Shown: in pieces, positions 33,572-42,422 of the stretch
How the letters are laid out: each line of letters begins with the position of its first letter
Position numbering within the stretch: position 1 is the stretch's first letter
Assembly: GCF_001975825.1 (NCBI RefSeq)
Contig: NZ_MTKN01000051.1
Location: forward strand, 1-54,153
Length of the DNA: 54,153 nucleotides
From: [Flexibacter] sp. ATCC 35208
Lineage (GTDB): Bacteria; Bacteroidota; Bacteroidia; Chitinophagales; Chitinophagaceae
Reading direction: 5' to 3'
Notes under the pieces: model-generated
Databases searched by the model: none
Seen by the model: the letters and a program-made list of their open reading frames with translations, nothing else
Told to the model about the DNA's origin: nothing
Position numbers and translations under genes: made by a program

Positions 33572-35404
33572 ATGAGCACTTATGCCGTTTCTTCCGATCC
33601 TGTTTACTTTTCCATGGCCAATCCCGATGCCGGCAACCAGCCCCAGCTCTATGTAGAAGTTACCGCTACGCTGAATATTACCATTGTGAACAATACCGGC
33701 GCCGATATTACCCTGCAAGGCGGGAACGCCGATACGGCTTCGGGCATCGAGCTGTTCATGCCCAATTTTTTTACCGCCGATCAGAAAGCCGGAATGACCA
33801 TCAACAATATATCGCAACCGGGCTGGAGCTTCAGCTATGATGCTCCGTACAAAGGGCTGCTGCTCGCGTATGGAAATACATCGGGCACCTGGGCAAAAGA
33901 TACCAGCCTTACCTTTACCATCATCAATGTAACAGCCACTGCATCGCCGACCATTGGTGCAGTGAACGTGAATCTCAACAATCTCAATGGTCAGAATGTG
34001 CCTGCCGGTTTGCAATCGCAAAACCTGGCACTCAACAGCAGTGCGCCTCCACAGGCGGTAGACCTTACTACGGTGTTGAACCTTGGCCTCGACAACCAGG
34101 GCACCGTTTATGTTTCTGCAGCAAGCGACCCGCTGAGCAATACCATTTTCCTGAATATCAACAACACGGCGAATACGCCTTTATACAACGATACCAAACC
34201 CTGGACGGGCAATCCCACTGTTACTGTTTCTTTCGTGTATGGTAATACCGCGGGTGCCCTGGCGCCTGCCGATAATTCGGGGCAGGCCTGGGATATTGGC
34301 GTAACCCTGGTTACCAACCAGTCATGGGTTTTCAAAAACCCCACCAATACCGGGGATGGCAATACACCTGTATGGACCCTTTATCCCCAAAGCAGCAATA
34401 CAGGCATTATCGGTACCGGCAACGAGGCCAACCTTACATTTGCCTTCAACAATATCAATTCGTTTACGCCAGCCGGTCATACGCAAATGATGGTAACGTT
34501 CAACAACTTTATGATGAACAGTACCACGGCATACAAACCGGTCACTTTCATACTCGATATTTCGAAACAGAACCCGCCTTCTACCCGTGGACTCTTCAAC
34601 TTTTTTGGCACCAATGGCTCTATCATAGCCCTAACGGAACCTTCACAAACCATACAGATCCCCTTGCGCTGGGCGATGTTCTACGTAGATAATATCAAGC
34701 TCATTTGTAATATTCCCGGGGCACCCATGCTGCAAAAAAATTATTTCCTGCCCGACCAGTCGCCAAACATACAGCCGCTTGCCTATGATACCTATACATT
34801 GACGCTGCCCATACAGGTATCGCAGGAAACGCCCGTGTTCATTACACTGCAGGCTTTCGATAACAACAATAATTATCTCAACGCCCTGCAGTTTACCGTA
34901 TTCATATCGGCCAGCTTTTTTGTTGATCCGAACGGACAGGTGTATCCAACAGTTTTCCTCAACAATCAAACCTGGCTGGCGGCCAATTACAATTATAATT
35001 CAGGCAATGGTTGTGTGGCCTATGACAACAACAGCAGCAACCGTAAGCAATATGGCATGCTGTATACCGAAGCGCAGGCGCAGACCAATACACCGGCCGG
35101 CTGGCGTATACCCAGCCAGGACGACTGGAATAATCTTTTCACTTCGCTTGGCGCCAATGCATTTGCCGCATTGATCAACGGCGGCAGCAGCGGCTTTAAT
35201 GCACAGGCGGGCGGCATGGGCGATAATCTCGGCAATTTCAACAGCCTCCTGGCTACAGGTTATTACTGGACCTCCACCGCCAACAACCAGCAGCCGGGAA
35301 ATAATTTCGACACCGCTTTCTTCCTGACGCAAAAATCGGTGAACGCCAAAAATTCTATAGACAGAACCTATTTTCTTTCCGTTCGATATGTCAAGAATAC
35401 CTGA
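33572..35404 (+). CDS. 610-aa protein with C-terminal FISUMP domain
   Basis: The N-terminal ~450 residues are Asn/Thr/Pro-rich beta domains (TATLNITIVNNTGADITLQG, FTIINVTATASPTIGAVNV). The last ~150 residues match the Fibrobacter succinogenes major paralogous (FISUMP) domain: NQTWLAANYN, GMLYTEAQA, GWRIPSQDDWNNL, FNAQAGGM, GYYWTST and the end TYFLSVRYVK. FISUMP domains are usually on secreted or surface proteins, yet there is no signal peptide here. The stop overlaps the glycosyltransferase start by 17 bp. It is a candidate tip or adhesin-like subunit (inference). Confidence 0.8.
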   Translation: MSTYAVSSDPVYFSMANPDAGNQPQLYVEVTATLNITIVNNTGADITLQGGNADTASGIELFMPNFFTADQKAGMTINNISQPGWSFSYDAPYKGLLLAYGNTSGTWAKDTSLTFTIINVTATASPTIGAVNVNLNNLNGQNVPAGLQSQNLALNSSAPPQAVDLTTVLNLGLDNQGTVYVSAASDPLSNTIFLNINNTANTPLYNDTKPWTGNPTVTVSFVYGNTAGALAPADNSGQAWDIGVTLVTNQSWVFKNPTNTGDGNTPVWTLYPQSSNTGIIGTGNEANLTFAFNNINSFTPAGHTQMMVTFNNFMMNSTTAYKPVTFILDISKQNPPSTRGLFNFFGTNGSIIALTEPSQTIQIPLRWAMFYVDNIKLICNIPGAPMLQKNYFLPDQSPNIQPLAYDTYTLTLPIQVSQETPVFITLQAFDNNNNYLNALQFTVFISASFFVDPNGQVYPTVFLNNQTWLAANYNYNSGNGCVAYDNNSSNRKQYGMLYTEAQAQTNTPAGWRIPSQDDWNNLFTSLGANAFAALINGGSSGFNAQAGGMGDNLGNFNSLLATGYYWTSTANNQQPGNNFDTAFFLTQKSVNAKNSIDRTYFLSVRYVKNT

Positions 35405-37268
35405 TCCCTCCATCTGCCTTTGTATGATGGTAAAGAACGAAGCGCATATCATCCGGCGCGCATTGGAATCGGCACTGCCGTATATAGACTATTGGGTGAT
35501 TTGCGATACCGGTTCAACCGATGATACGCCTGCCGTCATTGCCAATGTGATGCAGGACAAACCCGGTCAACTATATCATACCACCTGGAAAAACTTCGGG
35601 CGCAACCGCAGTGAAGTACTTGAACGGGCGCGTAGCCATGCCGATTACCTGTTGATCATGGATGCCGATATGACGCTGAATGTGAAAGCGCCTTTCAGGC
35701 AAAAACTGCAGCACGATTTTTACGAGATCCGTTACGAAGGCAGTCTCGATTACTCGCAACCCATGCTCATCAGCAGCCGTCACCAATGGCGTTACATCGG
35801 TGTTACCCACGAATACCTTCATGCAGAAACTGCCACGGAATGGGCTTTTTTGCCCGAAATAAGTCTTACCCATTATGGCGATGGCGGTTGCCGTTCGGAT
35901 AAATTCGGGCGCGATGTGCAATTGCTTACCGAAGCGCTGCAAACCGAGCCGCACAATGAACGGTATATGTTTTACCTGGCGCAGTCGTACAGCGACCTGG
36001 AGTTGTACGAACAGGCATTGTACTGGTATGAAAAAAGAATTGAAAAAGAAGGCTGGGATGAAGAACGCTGGTATGCCCGTTTGCAGCGTGCCGACATGCT
36101 GCGTTTGCTGGGACGCGCATGGACGGACGTACAGGCTGCCTACATGGCGGCCTTCGATGCAAGACCCTGGCGCCTTGAAACATTACATGCCATGGCCCGT
36201 TATTATCGCGAAAATCACCAGTACTTGCAGGGATACTGTATGGCATCTATGGCTTTACAGGACCCGCCTTACCCGGCAAATGATAAACTATTCATCGATA
36301 AACCGGTATATGATTACCAGTTGCTGTTCGAGTTCATGGTCTGCGCCATTGCCTGTGGCCGGGTATCGGAAGCCATTATAGCCGCCAACCGTTTGCTATG
36401 GCAGAACGATTTACCGCAAGGCATATACGAATACACCATACACGCGCGCAAAATGGCTTTTGAACTGATCCACGGCAAAGGCCGTGACATGGATGAAACG
36501 CGCAACCGGCTGGTGGTGATCGTACCATTTCACAATCCGGGCCGTTTCCTGGGTGAATGTGTAAGCAGTATGCTGATGCAGGATTACCCGAATGCACAGG
36601 TGATATTTATAGATGATGCTTCTACCGACGCCAGTGCGCATTTTGAACCACCGCAAGCGCTCGATGCAGTGCTGTTGCGCAATCAACAAAAAATGGGATC
36701 TGCATACAATATATACCAGGCCATCACAACCTGGTGCCGCCCGGATGATATTGTGGTTTGCCTCGATGGCGATGACCAGTTGGCCTGCCACAATGCGCTT
36801 TCCATCATCAATGAACAATATGTTCGTTACGATTGCTGGATCATGTACGGTCAATATATGGATGCCGACGGATGCCTGGGCGTTTCAGCACCCTATGCCT
36901 CACCAAAAGATTTTGCCACCCTGCGACAGGGCTGGCGTGTATCGCATATCCGGACTTTCCGTGCCGGACTTTTTATGGCTATTGCCGACCAGGACCCGGA
37001 CTACAATTGTCTTAAAAACAGCGAAGGCGAATGGTTACAATCGGCAACAGACACCGCCATCATGTTCCCTCTTATGGAGATGGCCGGCTTTTACCGCGTT
37101 ATTTTCAACGAAACTATTTTATACCGGTACAATAACCGGAACCCCGTGAGTCATCATTTCGTGAACCGGCCTGCACAACTGCACAATTTTGAATGGGTAT
37201 GCAGCATGCGCCCCTTTGCGCGTGTGGCCGGGTATTATCCTTCAACTATTTTAACCGATGTATTATGA
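35388..37268 (+). CDS. Two-domain glycosyltransferase (GT2) with helical repeat middle
   Basis: 626 aa. Domain 1 (~1-170) is GT2-like: ICLCMMVKNEAHIIRRALES, VICDTGSTDDT and the metal-binding DADMTL (~91). The middle (~190-330) reads like tetratricopeptide helices (RYMFYLAQSYSDLELYEQA, WYARLQRADMLRLLG). Domain 2 (~374-620) is a second GT2 fold: VVIVPFHNPGRFLGECVSSM, VIFIDDASTD and CLDGDDQL (~458). Two catalytic domains around a TPR hub are expected to make a disaccharide or polymer on a protein substrate. It overlaps the FISUMP gene by 17 bp and the next gene by ATGA, so the cluster's Asn/Thr-rich proteins are attractive substrates (inference). No membrane segment. Confidence 0.88.
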   Translation: MSRIPDPSICLCMMVKNEAHIIRRALESALPYIDYWVICDTGSTDDTPAVIANVMQDKPGQLYHTTWKNFGRNRSEVLERARSHADYLLIMDADMTLNVKAPFRQKLQHDFYEIRYEGSLDYSQPMLISSRHQWRYIGVTHEYLHAETATEWAFLPEISLTHYGDGGCRSDKFGRDVQLLTEALQTEPHNERYMFYLAQSYSDLELYEQALYWYEKRIEKEGWDEERWYARLQRADMLRLLGRAWTDVQAAYMAAFDARPWRLETLHAMARYYRENHQYLQGYCMASMALQDPPYPANDKLFIDKPVYDYQLLFEFMVCAIACGRVSEAIIAANRLLWQNDLPQGIYEYTIHARKMAFELIHGKGRDMDETRNRLVVIVPFHNPGRFLGECVSSMLMQDYPNAQVIFIDDASTDASAHFEPPQALDAVLLRNQQKMGSAYNIYQAITTWCRPDDIVVCLDGDDQLACHNALSIINEQYVRYDCWIMYGQYMDADGCLGVSAPYASPKDFATLRQGWRVSHIRTFRAGLFMAIADQDPDYNCLKNSEGEWLQSATDTAIMFPLMEMAGFYRVIFNETILYRYNNRNPVSHHFVNRPAQLHNFEWVCSMRPFARVAGYYPSTILTDVL

Positions 37269-38611
37269 TCGCTAACGTTAAAACCCAATCGACTACCGCA
37301 CTTTCTGAAAGATCGATACAGGAATTCCTGCACAAGGCATCGCTCATCGGGCACGACCATGAACCATTACTCAGCGGTGAAGAGATCACCACATATTTCC
37401 ATTTGCATGATTTTAACATTGCACGCCAGGTGCTGAGCAATGCCACGGATGAACAGCACCGCCTGCGCCTGCCTACATTTTATAGTGCCGCACATGAACT
37501 GCGCACCAAGCTGGGACAGGGTAAGCACGACCGGGGCGAAGCCGTATTATTTGCCGGTGCGCCCATATCAGAAAAAGATGCCAAAGGGATCAACCGGCAT
37601 TTCCCGTTGTGTTTGAAAGGCATTTCGGTGCTGCACAAAGTAGTTCCCAAAGGAGAAACCTGGGACCTGACCATGCCGCAGGAAATATGGAACCTGGGCG
37701 AAATGGAAGAATTGTACACCATTGTAAATATCGGCACCCTTGTGCTGGAAGAAGGCGCCAAAGTAGTAATACGCGGCAATGTGTTCTCCTTGCTTTGCCA
37801 GCGGTTCATTACACTGGGCAATGCCGGTGCTGATATAGATTACCAGGTGGGCATAATGCCTACACCTTTTTCGGTTGATTTCGGGCACGGTCCGCAAAAC
37901 GGCATCCATGGCGAAAATGGCTCGGGCGGTTTGCATGGCCGTGATGGTATACAGGGTATTGCTGAAGCAAGTATTCTTGGACGTTGGATACCCGAACAGC
38001 CATTGAACGAATTGCACGGCGCCGATGCAACCGATGCCGAAAACGGCACCGACGGCGGTAAAGGGCGTAATGGCGGTATGTGCAAGCTGGCTGAGATCAC
38101 CATTCGTGAGCTCGAAGGACGGCTGCATCTTTTTTCACAGGCCGGTGCCGGTGGTGCAGGTGGTGACGGCAGTGATGGAGGCCATGGCGGTAATGGTGGC
38201 AACGGCGCACCCGGGTTGGATGGTTTCAATATGAAAGTGCCTGCCGGCAACGGTGGCAATGCCGGCAACGGCGGTAACGGTGGCCGTGGCGGTAATGCCG
38301 GTCATGGTGGTATTTCTTCCAATATTTATCTCAATGTGCCGGAAGAAGCGGTTGGTCATGTACGTATGACGGCTTTCTGCTCGGTGGGTGGTATTGGCGG
38401 TAAAGGCGGCAAAGCCGGATTGGGCGGCAAAGGCGGAACCGTTGTGCCGATGACCGATGCCACGCTCAACGGTGTGCCCGGTACCAACGGACATCATGGA
38501 ATACCAGGTAAGAACGGGCTCCATGGCCGGGGGCGACATGCAGCAGTATGCTATCTCAACGATCATAAGTATCATTCATCATTTTCTTTACCTAAACACT
38601 ACACATTATGA
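37265..38611 (+). CDS. Gly-rich collagen/polyglycine-like protein 1
   Basis: 448 aa from ATG 37265, which overlaps the glycosyltransferase stop as ATGA; the frame is open further upstream but inside that gene. Residues ~1-200 form a mixed domain ending in a beta-ladder (YTIVNIGTLVLEEGAKVVIRG). From ~205 to ~435 the protein is dominated by GGx/GxG repeats (GGDGSDGGHGGNGGNGAPG, AGNGGNGGRGGNAGHGG), interrupted by two beta inserts. GGx repeats of this sort form polyglycine-II bundles in phage S16 gp38 and snow flea antifreeze protein (known families). That suggests a rigid tip or adhesive domain. No signal peptide. The stop overlaps the next start. Confidence 0.85.
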   Translation: MIANVKTQSTTALSERSIQEFLHKASLIGHDHEPLLSGEEITTYFHLHDFNIARQVLSNATDEQHRLRLPTFYSAAHELRTKLGQGKHDRGEAVLFAGAPISEKDAKGINRHFPLCLKGISVLHKVVPKGETWDLTMPQEIWNLGEMEELYTIVNIGTLVLEEGAKVVIRGNVFSLLCQRFITLGNAGADIDYQVGIMPTPFSVDFGHGPQNGIHGENGSGGLHGRDGIQGIAEASILGRWIPEQPLNELHGADATDAENGTDGGKGRNGGMCKLAEITIRELEGRLHLFSQAGAGGAGGDGSDGGHGGNGGNGAPGLDGFNMKVPAGNGGNAGNGGNGGRGGNAGHGGISSNIYLNVPEEAVGHVRMTAFCSVGGIGGKGGKAGLGGKGGTVVPMTDATLNGVPGTNGHHGIPGKNGLHGRGRHAAVCYLNDHKYHSSFSLPKHYTL

Positions 38612-39825
38612 AATTGAGTTTTAAAGAAAGGGCTGAGCGATTGGGGCATTCCCTCGAATTGCTTGAAAAGGGAATACCCGTTACCACCTTCATTACGGTC
38701 AAGGACGTTGACCAGTTGAAAGAGATCACGAATTTATTCATCGACCGGGAAAACAATCCCAACATCGGCGCCCAGCTTTTCGGCAATGTTCCATTAACGG
38801 ATGTACAGAACGACCGTACGGCGGCAGGTACCCTTCGCCGTGTGAATGAATTTATTTATGGCGATGCTGAATTGCATCCTGCCGACCGGGAACGGATCAA
38901 GGGCGCCTTCCCGATGCAGATACAGGCTACTTCTGAATCCAATTACACGCCTACTGGGCCTAAGACGTTCAATAGCCCGGTAATACCCTTGACATTCAAC
39001 TATGGCACCGTAACGCTGAACCAGGGTGTTTATATCAATTTCTACAACACGGTGGTCAATGGTTTTACCATGGATACCTTGGTGCGCAATGGGGACAACG
39101 GCAATTCCGAAATCGGCGACTTCAATATTTTCGGCGCCACCGGCGCCACCGGCACCAACGGCAGCAAAGGCGCCACCGGCACCAACGGCAGTAAAGGCAG
39201 CAAAGGCACCTGTACAGTATCGGGTTCAGAACCCGGCGACAAAGGCGGTAATGGCGGAAATGGTACAGCAGGCGCTACAGGCGGTGCCGGCAACCCCGGT
39301 GGTCCCGGATTGGCAAGCTGCCAGGCGATATTTACCATCAACAATGCAATCACCACCAGTACGGGCAAGCCAGTAGTTTTCTTCACCCGTTCTGGTACAG
39401 GTGGATCGGGTGGTAACGGAGGCACGGGCGGCAATGGCGGTAACGGTGGCAAAGGCGGTAATGGCGCCAATTGCGAATGTACCGGCACCAAAGGTGGTAA
39501 TGGTGGTAACGGCGGCTCCGGTGGTTCAGGTGGCCGTGGAGGTGATGCAGGGAATGGGGTGAACTGTGCAGGGGATATCACAGTTATGATACCCAGCGCT
39601 ATGGCAAGCATGGTAACCAAAGGCAGCGCCACTGCGCCTCCGGGTAATTTCGGACAGGGCGGCGCTCCCGGTGGTGGTGGCGCGAAAGGTACTGGCGGTG
39701 ATGGCGGTAAAGGTCATGGCGACGGTACCAATGGTACCAAGGGCGCTACGGGTTCACAGGGCAATCCAGGTTCAGCCAGCCAGGTAAGCGGTACGCCGGC
39801 TACGATCACGATCAATGTTTCGTAG
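38608..39825 (+). CDS. Gly-rich collagen/polyglycine-like protein 2
   Basis: 405 aa. Same plan as the preceding protein: an N-terminal helical/mixed domain (LSFKERAERLGHSLELLEKG), a short beta segment (FNYGTVTLNQGVYINFYNT) and then a long Gly-rich part (~170-395). That part mixes collagen-like triplets (GATGTNGSKGATGTNGSKG) with GGx repeats (GGNGGTGGNGGNGGKGGNG). Five Cys residues in the Gly-rich part (CTV, SCQ, CEC, NCAG) could cross-link chains. It overlaps the preceding gene by ATGA and is the last gene of the cluster, with a terminator 27 bp on. The two are probably paralogues that assemble together. Confidence 0.85.
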   Translation: MKLSFKERAERLGHSLELLEKGIPVTTFITVKDVDQLKEITNLFIDRENNPNIGAQLFGNVPLTDVQNDRTAAGTLRRVNEFIYGDAELHPADRERIKGAFPMQIQATSESNYTPTGPKTFNSPVIPLTFNYGTVTLNQGVYINFYNTVVNGFTMDTLVRNGDNGNSEIGDFNIFGATGATGTNGSKGATGTNGSKGSKGTCTVSGSEPGDKGGNGGNGTAGATGGAGNPGGPGLASCQAIFTINNAITTSTGKPVVFFTRSGTGGSGGNGGTGGNGGNGGKGGNGANCECTGTKGGNGGNGGSGGSGGRGGDAGNGVNCAGDITVMIPSAMASMVTKGSATAPPGNFGQGGAPGGGGAKGTGGDGGKGHGDGTNGTKGATGSQGNPGSASQVSGTPATITINVS

Positions 39826-39851
39826 TATTGAAAGATTGTAATTCAAATATT

Positions 39852-39885
39852 AAAAAGGCGTCTCAGAAGTAATAGGCGCCTTTTT
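39852..39885 (+). terminator. Terminator of the large cluster
   Basis: AAAAAGGCG(T) / (G)CGCCTTTTT arms with a ~14-nt loop and a T run, 26 bp beyond the last stop. It marks the 3' end of the 11-gene transcription unit. Confidence 0.85.
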
Positions 39886-40224
39886 CCTGTTTTATGAGAT
39901 GTATAGGGTGTAATAGAATTTAGAGAAGATTTCTTAGTTGAAGAGTTTTGGGAAGATATTTTTAAAAAGTCCGAAGTGATTATTATCTTTTTTAAGCAGC
40001 TTTCTTCCTTATGATAATAATTCAATCGAAATCTACTTCAATATACACGGCCAATCAGGGGAAACAGATAAACTTTAGTGGTATGGTTCTTAGCCATAGT
40101 GTCCAAGAAGATAAATCATGAAATTCAATTCCAGCCCTTCAATAAACAAAAATGCACGAATGATTATCCTAAATGAGTATTAAGGCTTTTTCTAAAACAT
40201 AAGCTCATTATTAGTATGATAGGT
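39886..40224. other. Intergenic, no feature recognised
   Basis: About 340 bp of A/T-rich sequence between the cluster terminator and the first IS5-family remnant. There are only short, chance-like ORFs on both strands. Composition returns to the window background here, marking the right boundary of the G+C-richer cluster. Confidence 0.5.
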
Positions 40225-40414
40225 AATTAGCTAAAAACGAATCGATCAATTAGTTTGGATTTATCAGAAACAAACTATGAGACCGAAGTACACATTATTG
40301 ACCGATTCGCAATGGAGAAGTATAGAAAAATTATTAACAGACAAAAGAAAGCGCAAATTTATGTATAGAACTCATTTCACAAATAGGCATTGGTGGTTGA
40401 TAATCAATACTTAA
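40225..40414 (+). mobile_element. 5' remnant of an IS5-family element (copy 1)
   Basis: The leader AATTAGCTAAAAACG plus 24 nt shared with two other sites is followed by ATG 40277 and an ORF of 45 codons, MRPKYTLLTDSQWRSIEKLL. This is the typical N-terminus of IS427-group (IS5 family) transposases. Similarity ends after KRKRKF; the rest of the ORF is unrelated and stops at 40414. The catalytic domain and the right end are missing. It has the same orientation as copy 2. Confidence 0.8.
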
Positions 40415-40464
40415 ATGGTAATTATGAAATGAGTTCTAATATTAATCAGTTTGGTGGGAAGTAA

Positions 40465-41466
40465 TTATTTTCCGGTTTTCAATTCATCAATCTCATGTTG
40501 TTGTTTTTGCAGGCGTTTTTCCAGATCGATGATATAGAGTGTCAGCTCTTCTATTTTCTGCATTTGCAATTTCTGCATTTCACCTACGTCAAGCCCTTCA
40601 GCAGCAATTTGCTTTTCAGAAGGAATATCAGGTAGTTTATTATTAGCTTTGATATGTGCTTCTACATCTTTTAATGCAGGAAGTTTATAGTCTGGTGAAA
40701 ATACATAGTCAGCCCATGATTGCGTTACTTTTAATTTGGTAGCGCCTATTGTTCCATTTACAGCCAGTTTATAATTCGCCGGCACGGAGGTAAAACCAAT
40801 CGCCAGGCCGCCGCTATTTAAATAAGAATCGCCATTGGGGCTTACATAAGCAGTCGTCACATGCGAAGTGCTGTTGTACAACCTTAAAACACCGCTGGAT
40901 TCTATAATCGCCCTGGGATAGGTATTATTTCTATCTCCAAAGAAAAGTCCGCCATCAGCGAATAAGGCGATATTGTTGACATCAGAATACAATGCGCCAT
41001 AGGTGTTCAGATAAAGGAAGTTGCCGCTGAGCCTGATATTCCCGGTAACGTCAAGTGGTACGGTTGGACTGGAATTATTGACACCTACATTTCCGGCGGA
41101 TGTCATAAAGATACCTTTGGTAGAGGAGTTATTTGACGCAGCAGTTTGTATCGCAAAAGTGTTGCTGTTGCGGAGGAAACCCATACCTGCGGTAATAGAT
41201 CCGGCTCTGACAAAGGAAAGGTGAAAGGCATTATCCCCCTGATCAGCCAATCTTGATATCTGTACTTTACCGTAAGCACCGGCATCATACCATTCGCCAA
41301 AATGGACTTGTTCTGAAAAGCGGGAAATGCCGCCTACGTTCAAGGGGAAGGCAGAGTTAACGTTACCGCCTACCCCGATGTAGTTGGTGCGGAGGGTGTC
41401 GTAGCTTGTTTGGGCGAACATATGTAGATTGGCTCCAAGGCATAGGAAAAGAAATAATTTCTTCAT
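40465..41466 (-). CDS. Secreted tail-fibre-like protein with C-terminal coiled coil
   Basis: 333 aa with a clear signal peptide (MKKLFLFLCLGANLHMFAQ). The middle has short repeated beta units of the kind seen in phage tail-fibre and head-domain proteins of Bacteroidota (GNVGVNNSSPTVPLDVTGNI; SSGVLRLYNSTSHVT). The C-terminus has WADYVFSPDYKLPALKDVEA, NNKLPDIPSEKQI and a terminal coiled coil (MQKIEELTLYIIDLEKRLQKQ), a degenerate S74-like chaperone region that trimerises fibres. It is probably surface-exposed. It lies between two same-orientation IS5-family remnants and close to the Gly-rich cluster, so it may be captured cargo. Confidence 0.75.
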   Translation of the reverse strand: MKKLFLFLCLGANLHMFAQTSYDTLRTNYIGVGGNVNSAFPLNVGGISRFSEQVHFGEWYDAGAYGKVQISRLADQGDNAFHLSFVRAGSITAGMGFLRNSNTFAIQTAASNNSSTKGIFMTSAGNVGVNNSSPTVPLDVTGNIRLSGNFLYLNTYGALYSDVNNIALFADGGLFFGDRNNTYPRAIIESSGVLRLYNSTSHVTTAYVSPNGDSYLNSGGLAIGFTSVPANYKLAVNGTIGATKLKVTQSWADYVFSPDYKLPALKDVEAHIKANNKLPDIPSEKQIAAEGLDVGEMQKLQMQKIEELTLYIIDLEKRLQKQQHEIDELKTGK

Positions 41467-41515
41467 AAATAATTCCGTTTATTAAGGAACAATGTTTAAA
41501 AATAAAACTGCGGGA

Positions 41516-42035
41516 AATTAGCTAAAAACGAATCGATCAATTAGTTTGGATTTATCAAAAATAAACTATGAGACCGAAGTACACATTATTGACCGATTCG
41601 CAATGGAAAAGTATAGAAAAAAATATTACCCGACAAAAGAAAATGTAAATATTTTCTTCAAACCATATTTAATGCTATTCTATGGATTTGCAGAACGGGT
41701 TGTCAATGGCGCAACCTAAGCAACGAATTCCATTACTGGCAGATAGTTTACTATTACTTTAACAAGTGGAAGAAGAATGGATTCTTTGACGATGTCACGA
41801 AGAAGGTTGTACGAAAGGAACGAATGAGGCAGGGCCGAAATTATGCTCCTTCTGCAGCAGCCATTGATAACCAGAGTATAAAAAAAGTCCATTCATAAAT
41901 ATTGAAACTGGCATTGATGTCGGAAAACATATTAATGGCCGGAAAAGACACCTGCCAGTTGAAATGGTATTCGAAGAGCTTATTCCCCTGGCAACATGCA
42001 CAGCACGGCAAATTGCCATTCACCACCTTCCCTAA
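41516..42035 (+). mobile_element. IS5-family element remnant with frameshifted transposase (copy 2)
   Basis: The same leader as copy 1 precedes ATG 41568 (MRPKYTLLTDSQWKSIEK). The frame then breaks, but coding sequence continues in another frame as FNAILWICRTGCQWRNLSNE, HYWQIVYYYFNKWKKNGFF and GRNYAPSAAAIDNQSIKK. A further shift gives ETGIDVGKHINGRKRHLPVE. These are consecutive parts of an IS427-group DDE transposase. At least two frameshifts and the loss of the C-terminal half make it inactive. Confidence 0.88.
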
Positions 42036-42091
42036 CCAGAAGCGGCTACACTGCTGCCTGGTTTCGTGTGGAATTACATAATTTTAACACT

Positions 42092-42406
42092 ATGAAAACA
42101 ACCCTCACATTACCCAATAACTTCATGATATTTTCCAATGAACCAATCATATCCAGATTTAACTATAAAATTAATTACCATATAGCAAAGTTAATAAAAG
42201 GCCGGCATGAATATGCCCTGTACCTTGCACCCCATTTCGTAGGGATAGTATGGTTCGACGATACCCTTGGCTATTGGGTAGCTGAAGTATTTCTGCATCA
42301 TACTGAATACCGCGGCTCCTACCTCGCTGAAACACTGGTAGAATTAGCAGATGAGATAGACGCTGCTTACAGAGATGATGAGCCAAGAACATATTATAAT
42401 CATTGA
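42092..42406 (+). CDS. Hypothetical protein, 104 aa
   Basis: The preferred start is ATG 42092 (MKTTLTLPNNFMIFSNEP); the frame is open further upstream but inside the IS5 remnant. Soluble, with aromatic-rich strands (YALYLAPHFVGIVWFDDTLGYW) and an acidic C-terminus (VELADEIDAAYRDDEPR). No signal peptide and no recognised family. It stands between IS debris and an ATPase fragment on the opposite strand, so it may be a leftover of an accessory module. Confidence 0.55.
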   Translation: MKTTLTLPNNFMIFSNEPIISRFNYKINYHIAKLIKGRHEYALYLAPHFVGIVWFDDTLGYWVAEVFLHHTEYRGSYLAETLVELADEIDAAYRDDEPRTYYNH

Positions 42407-42422
42407 GCAAGCTGTCGCCACC

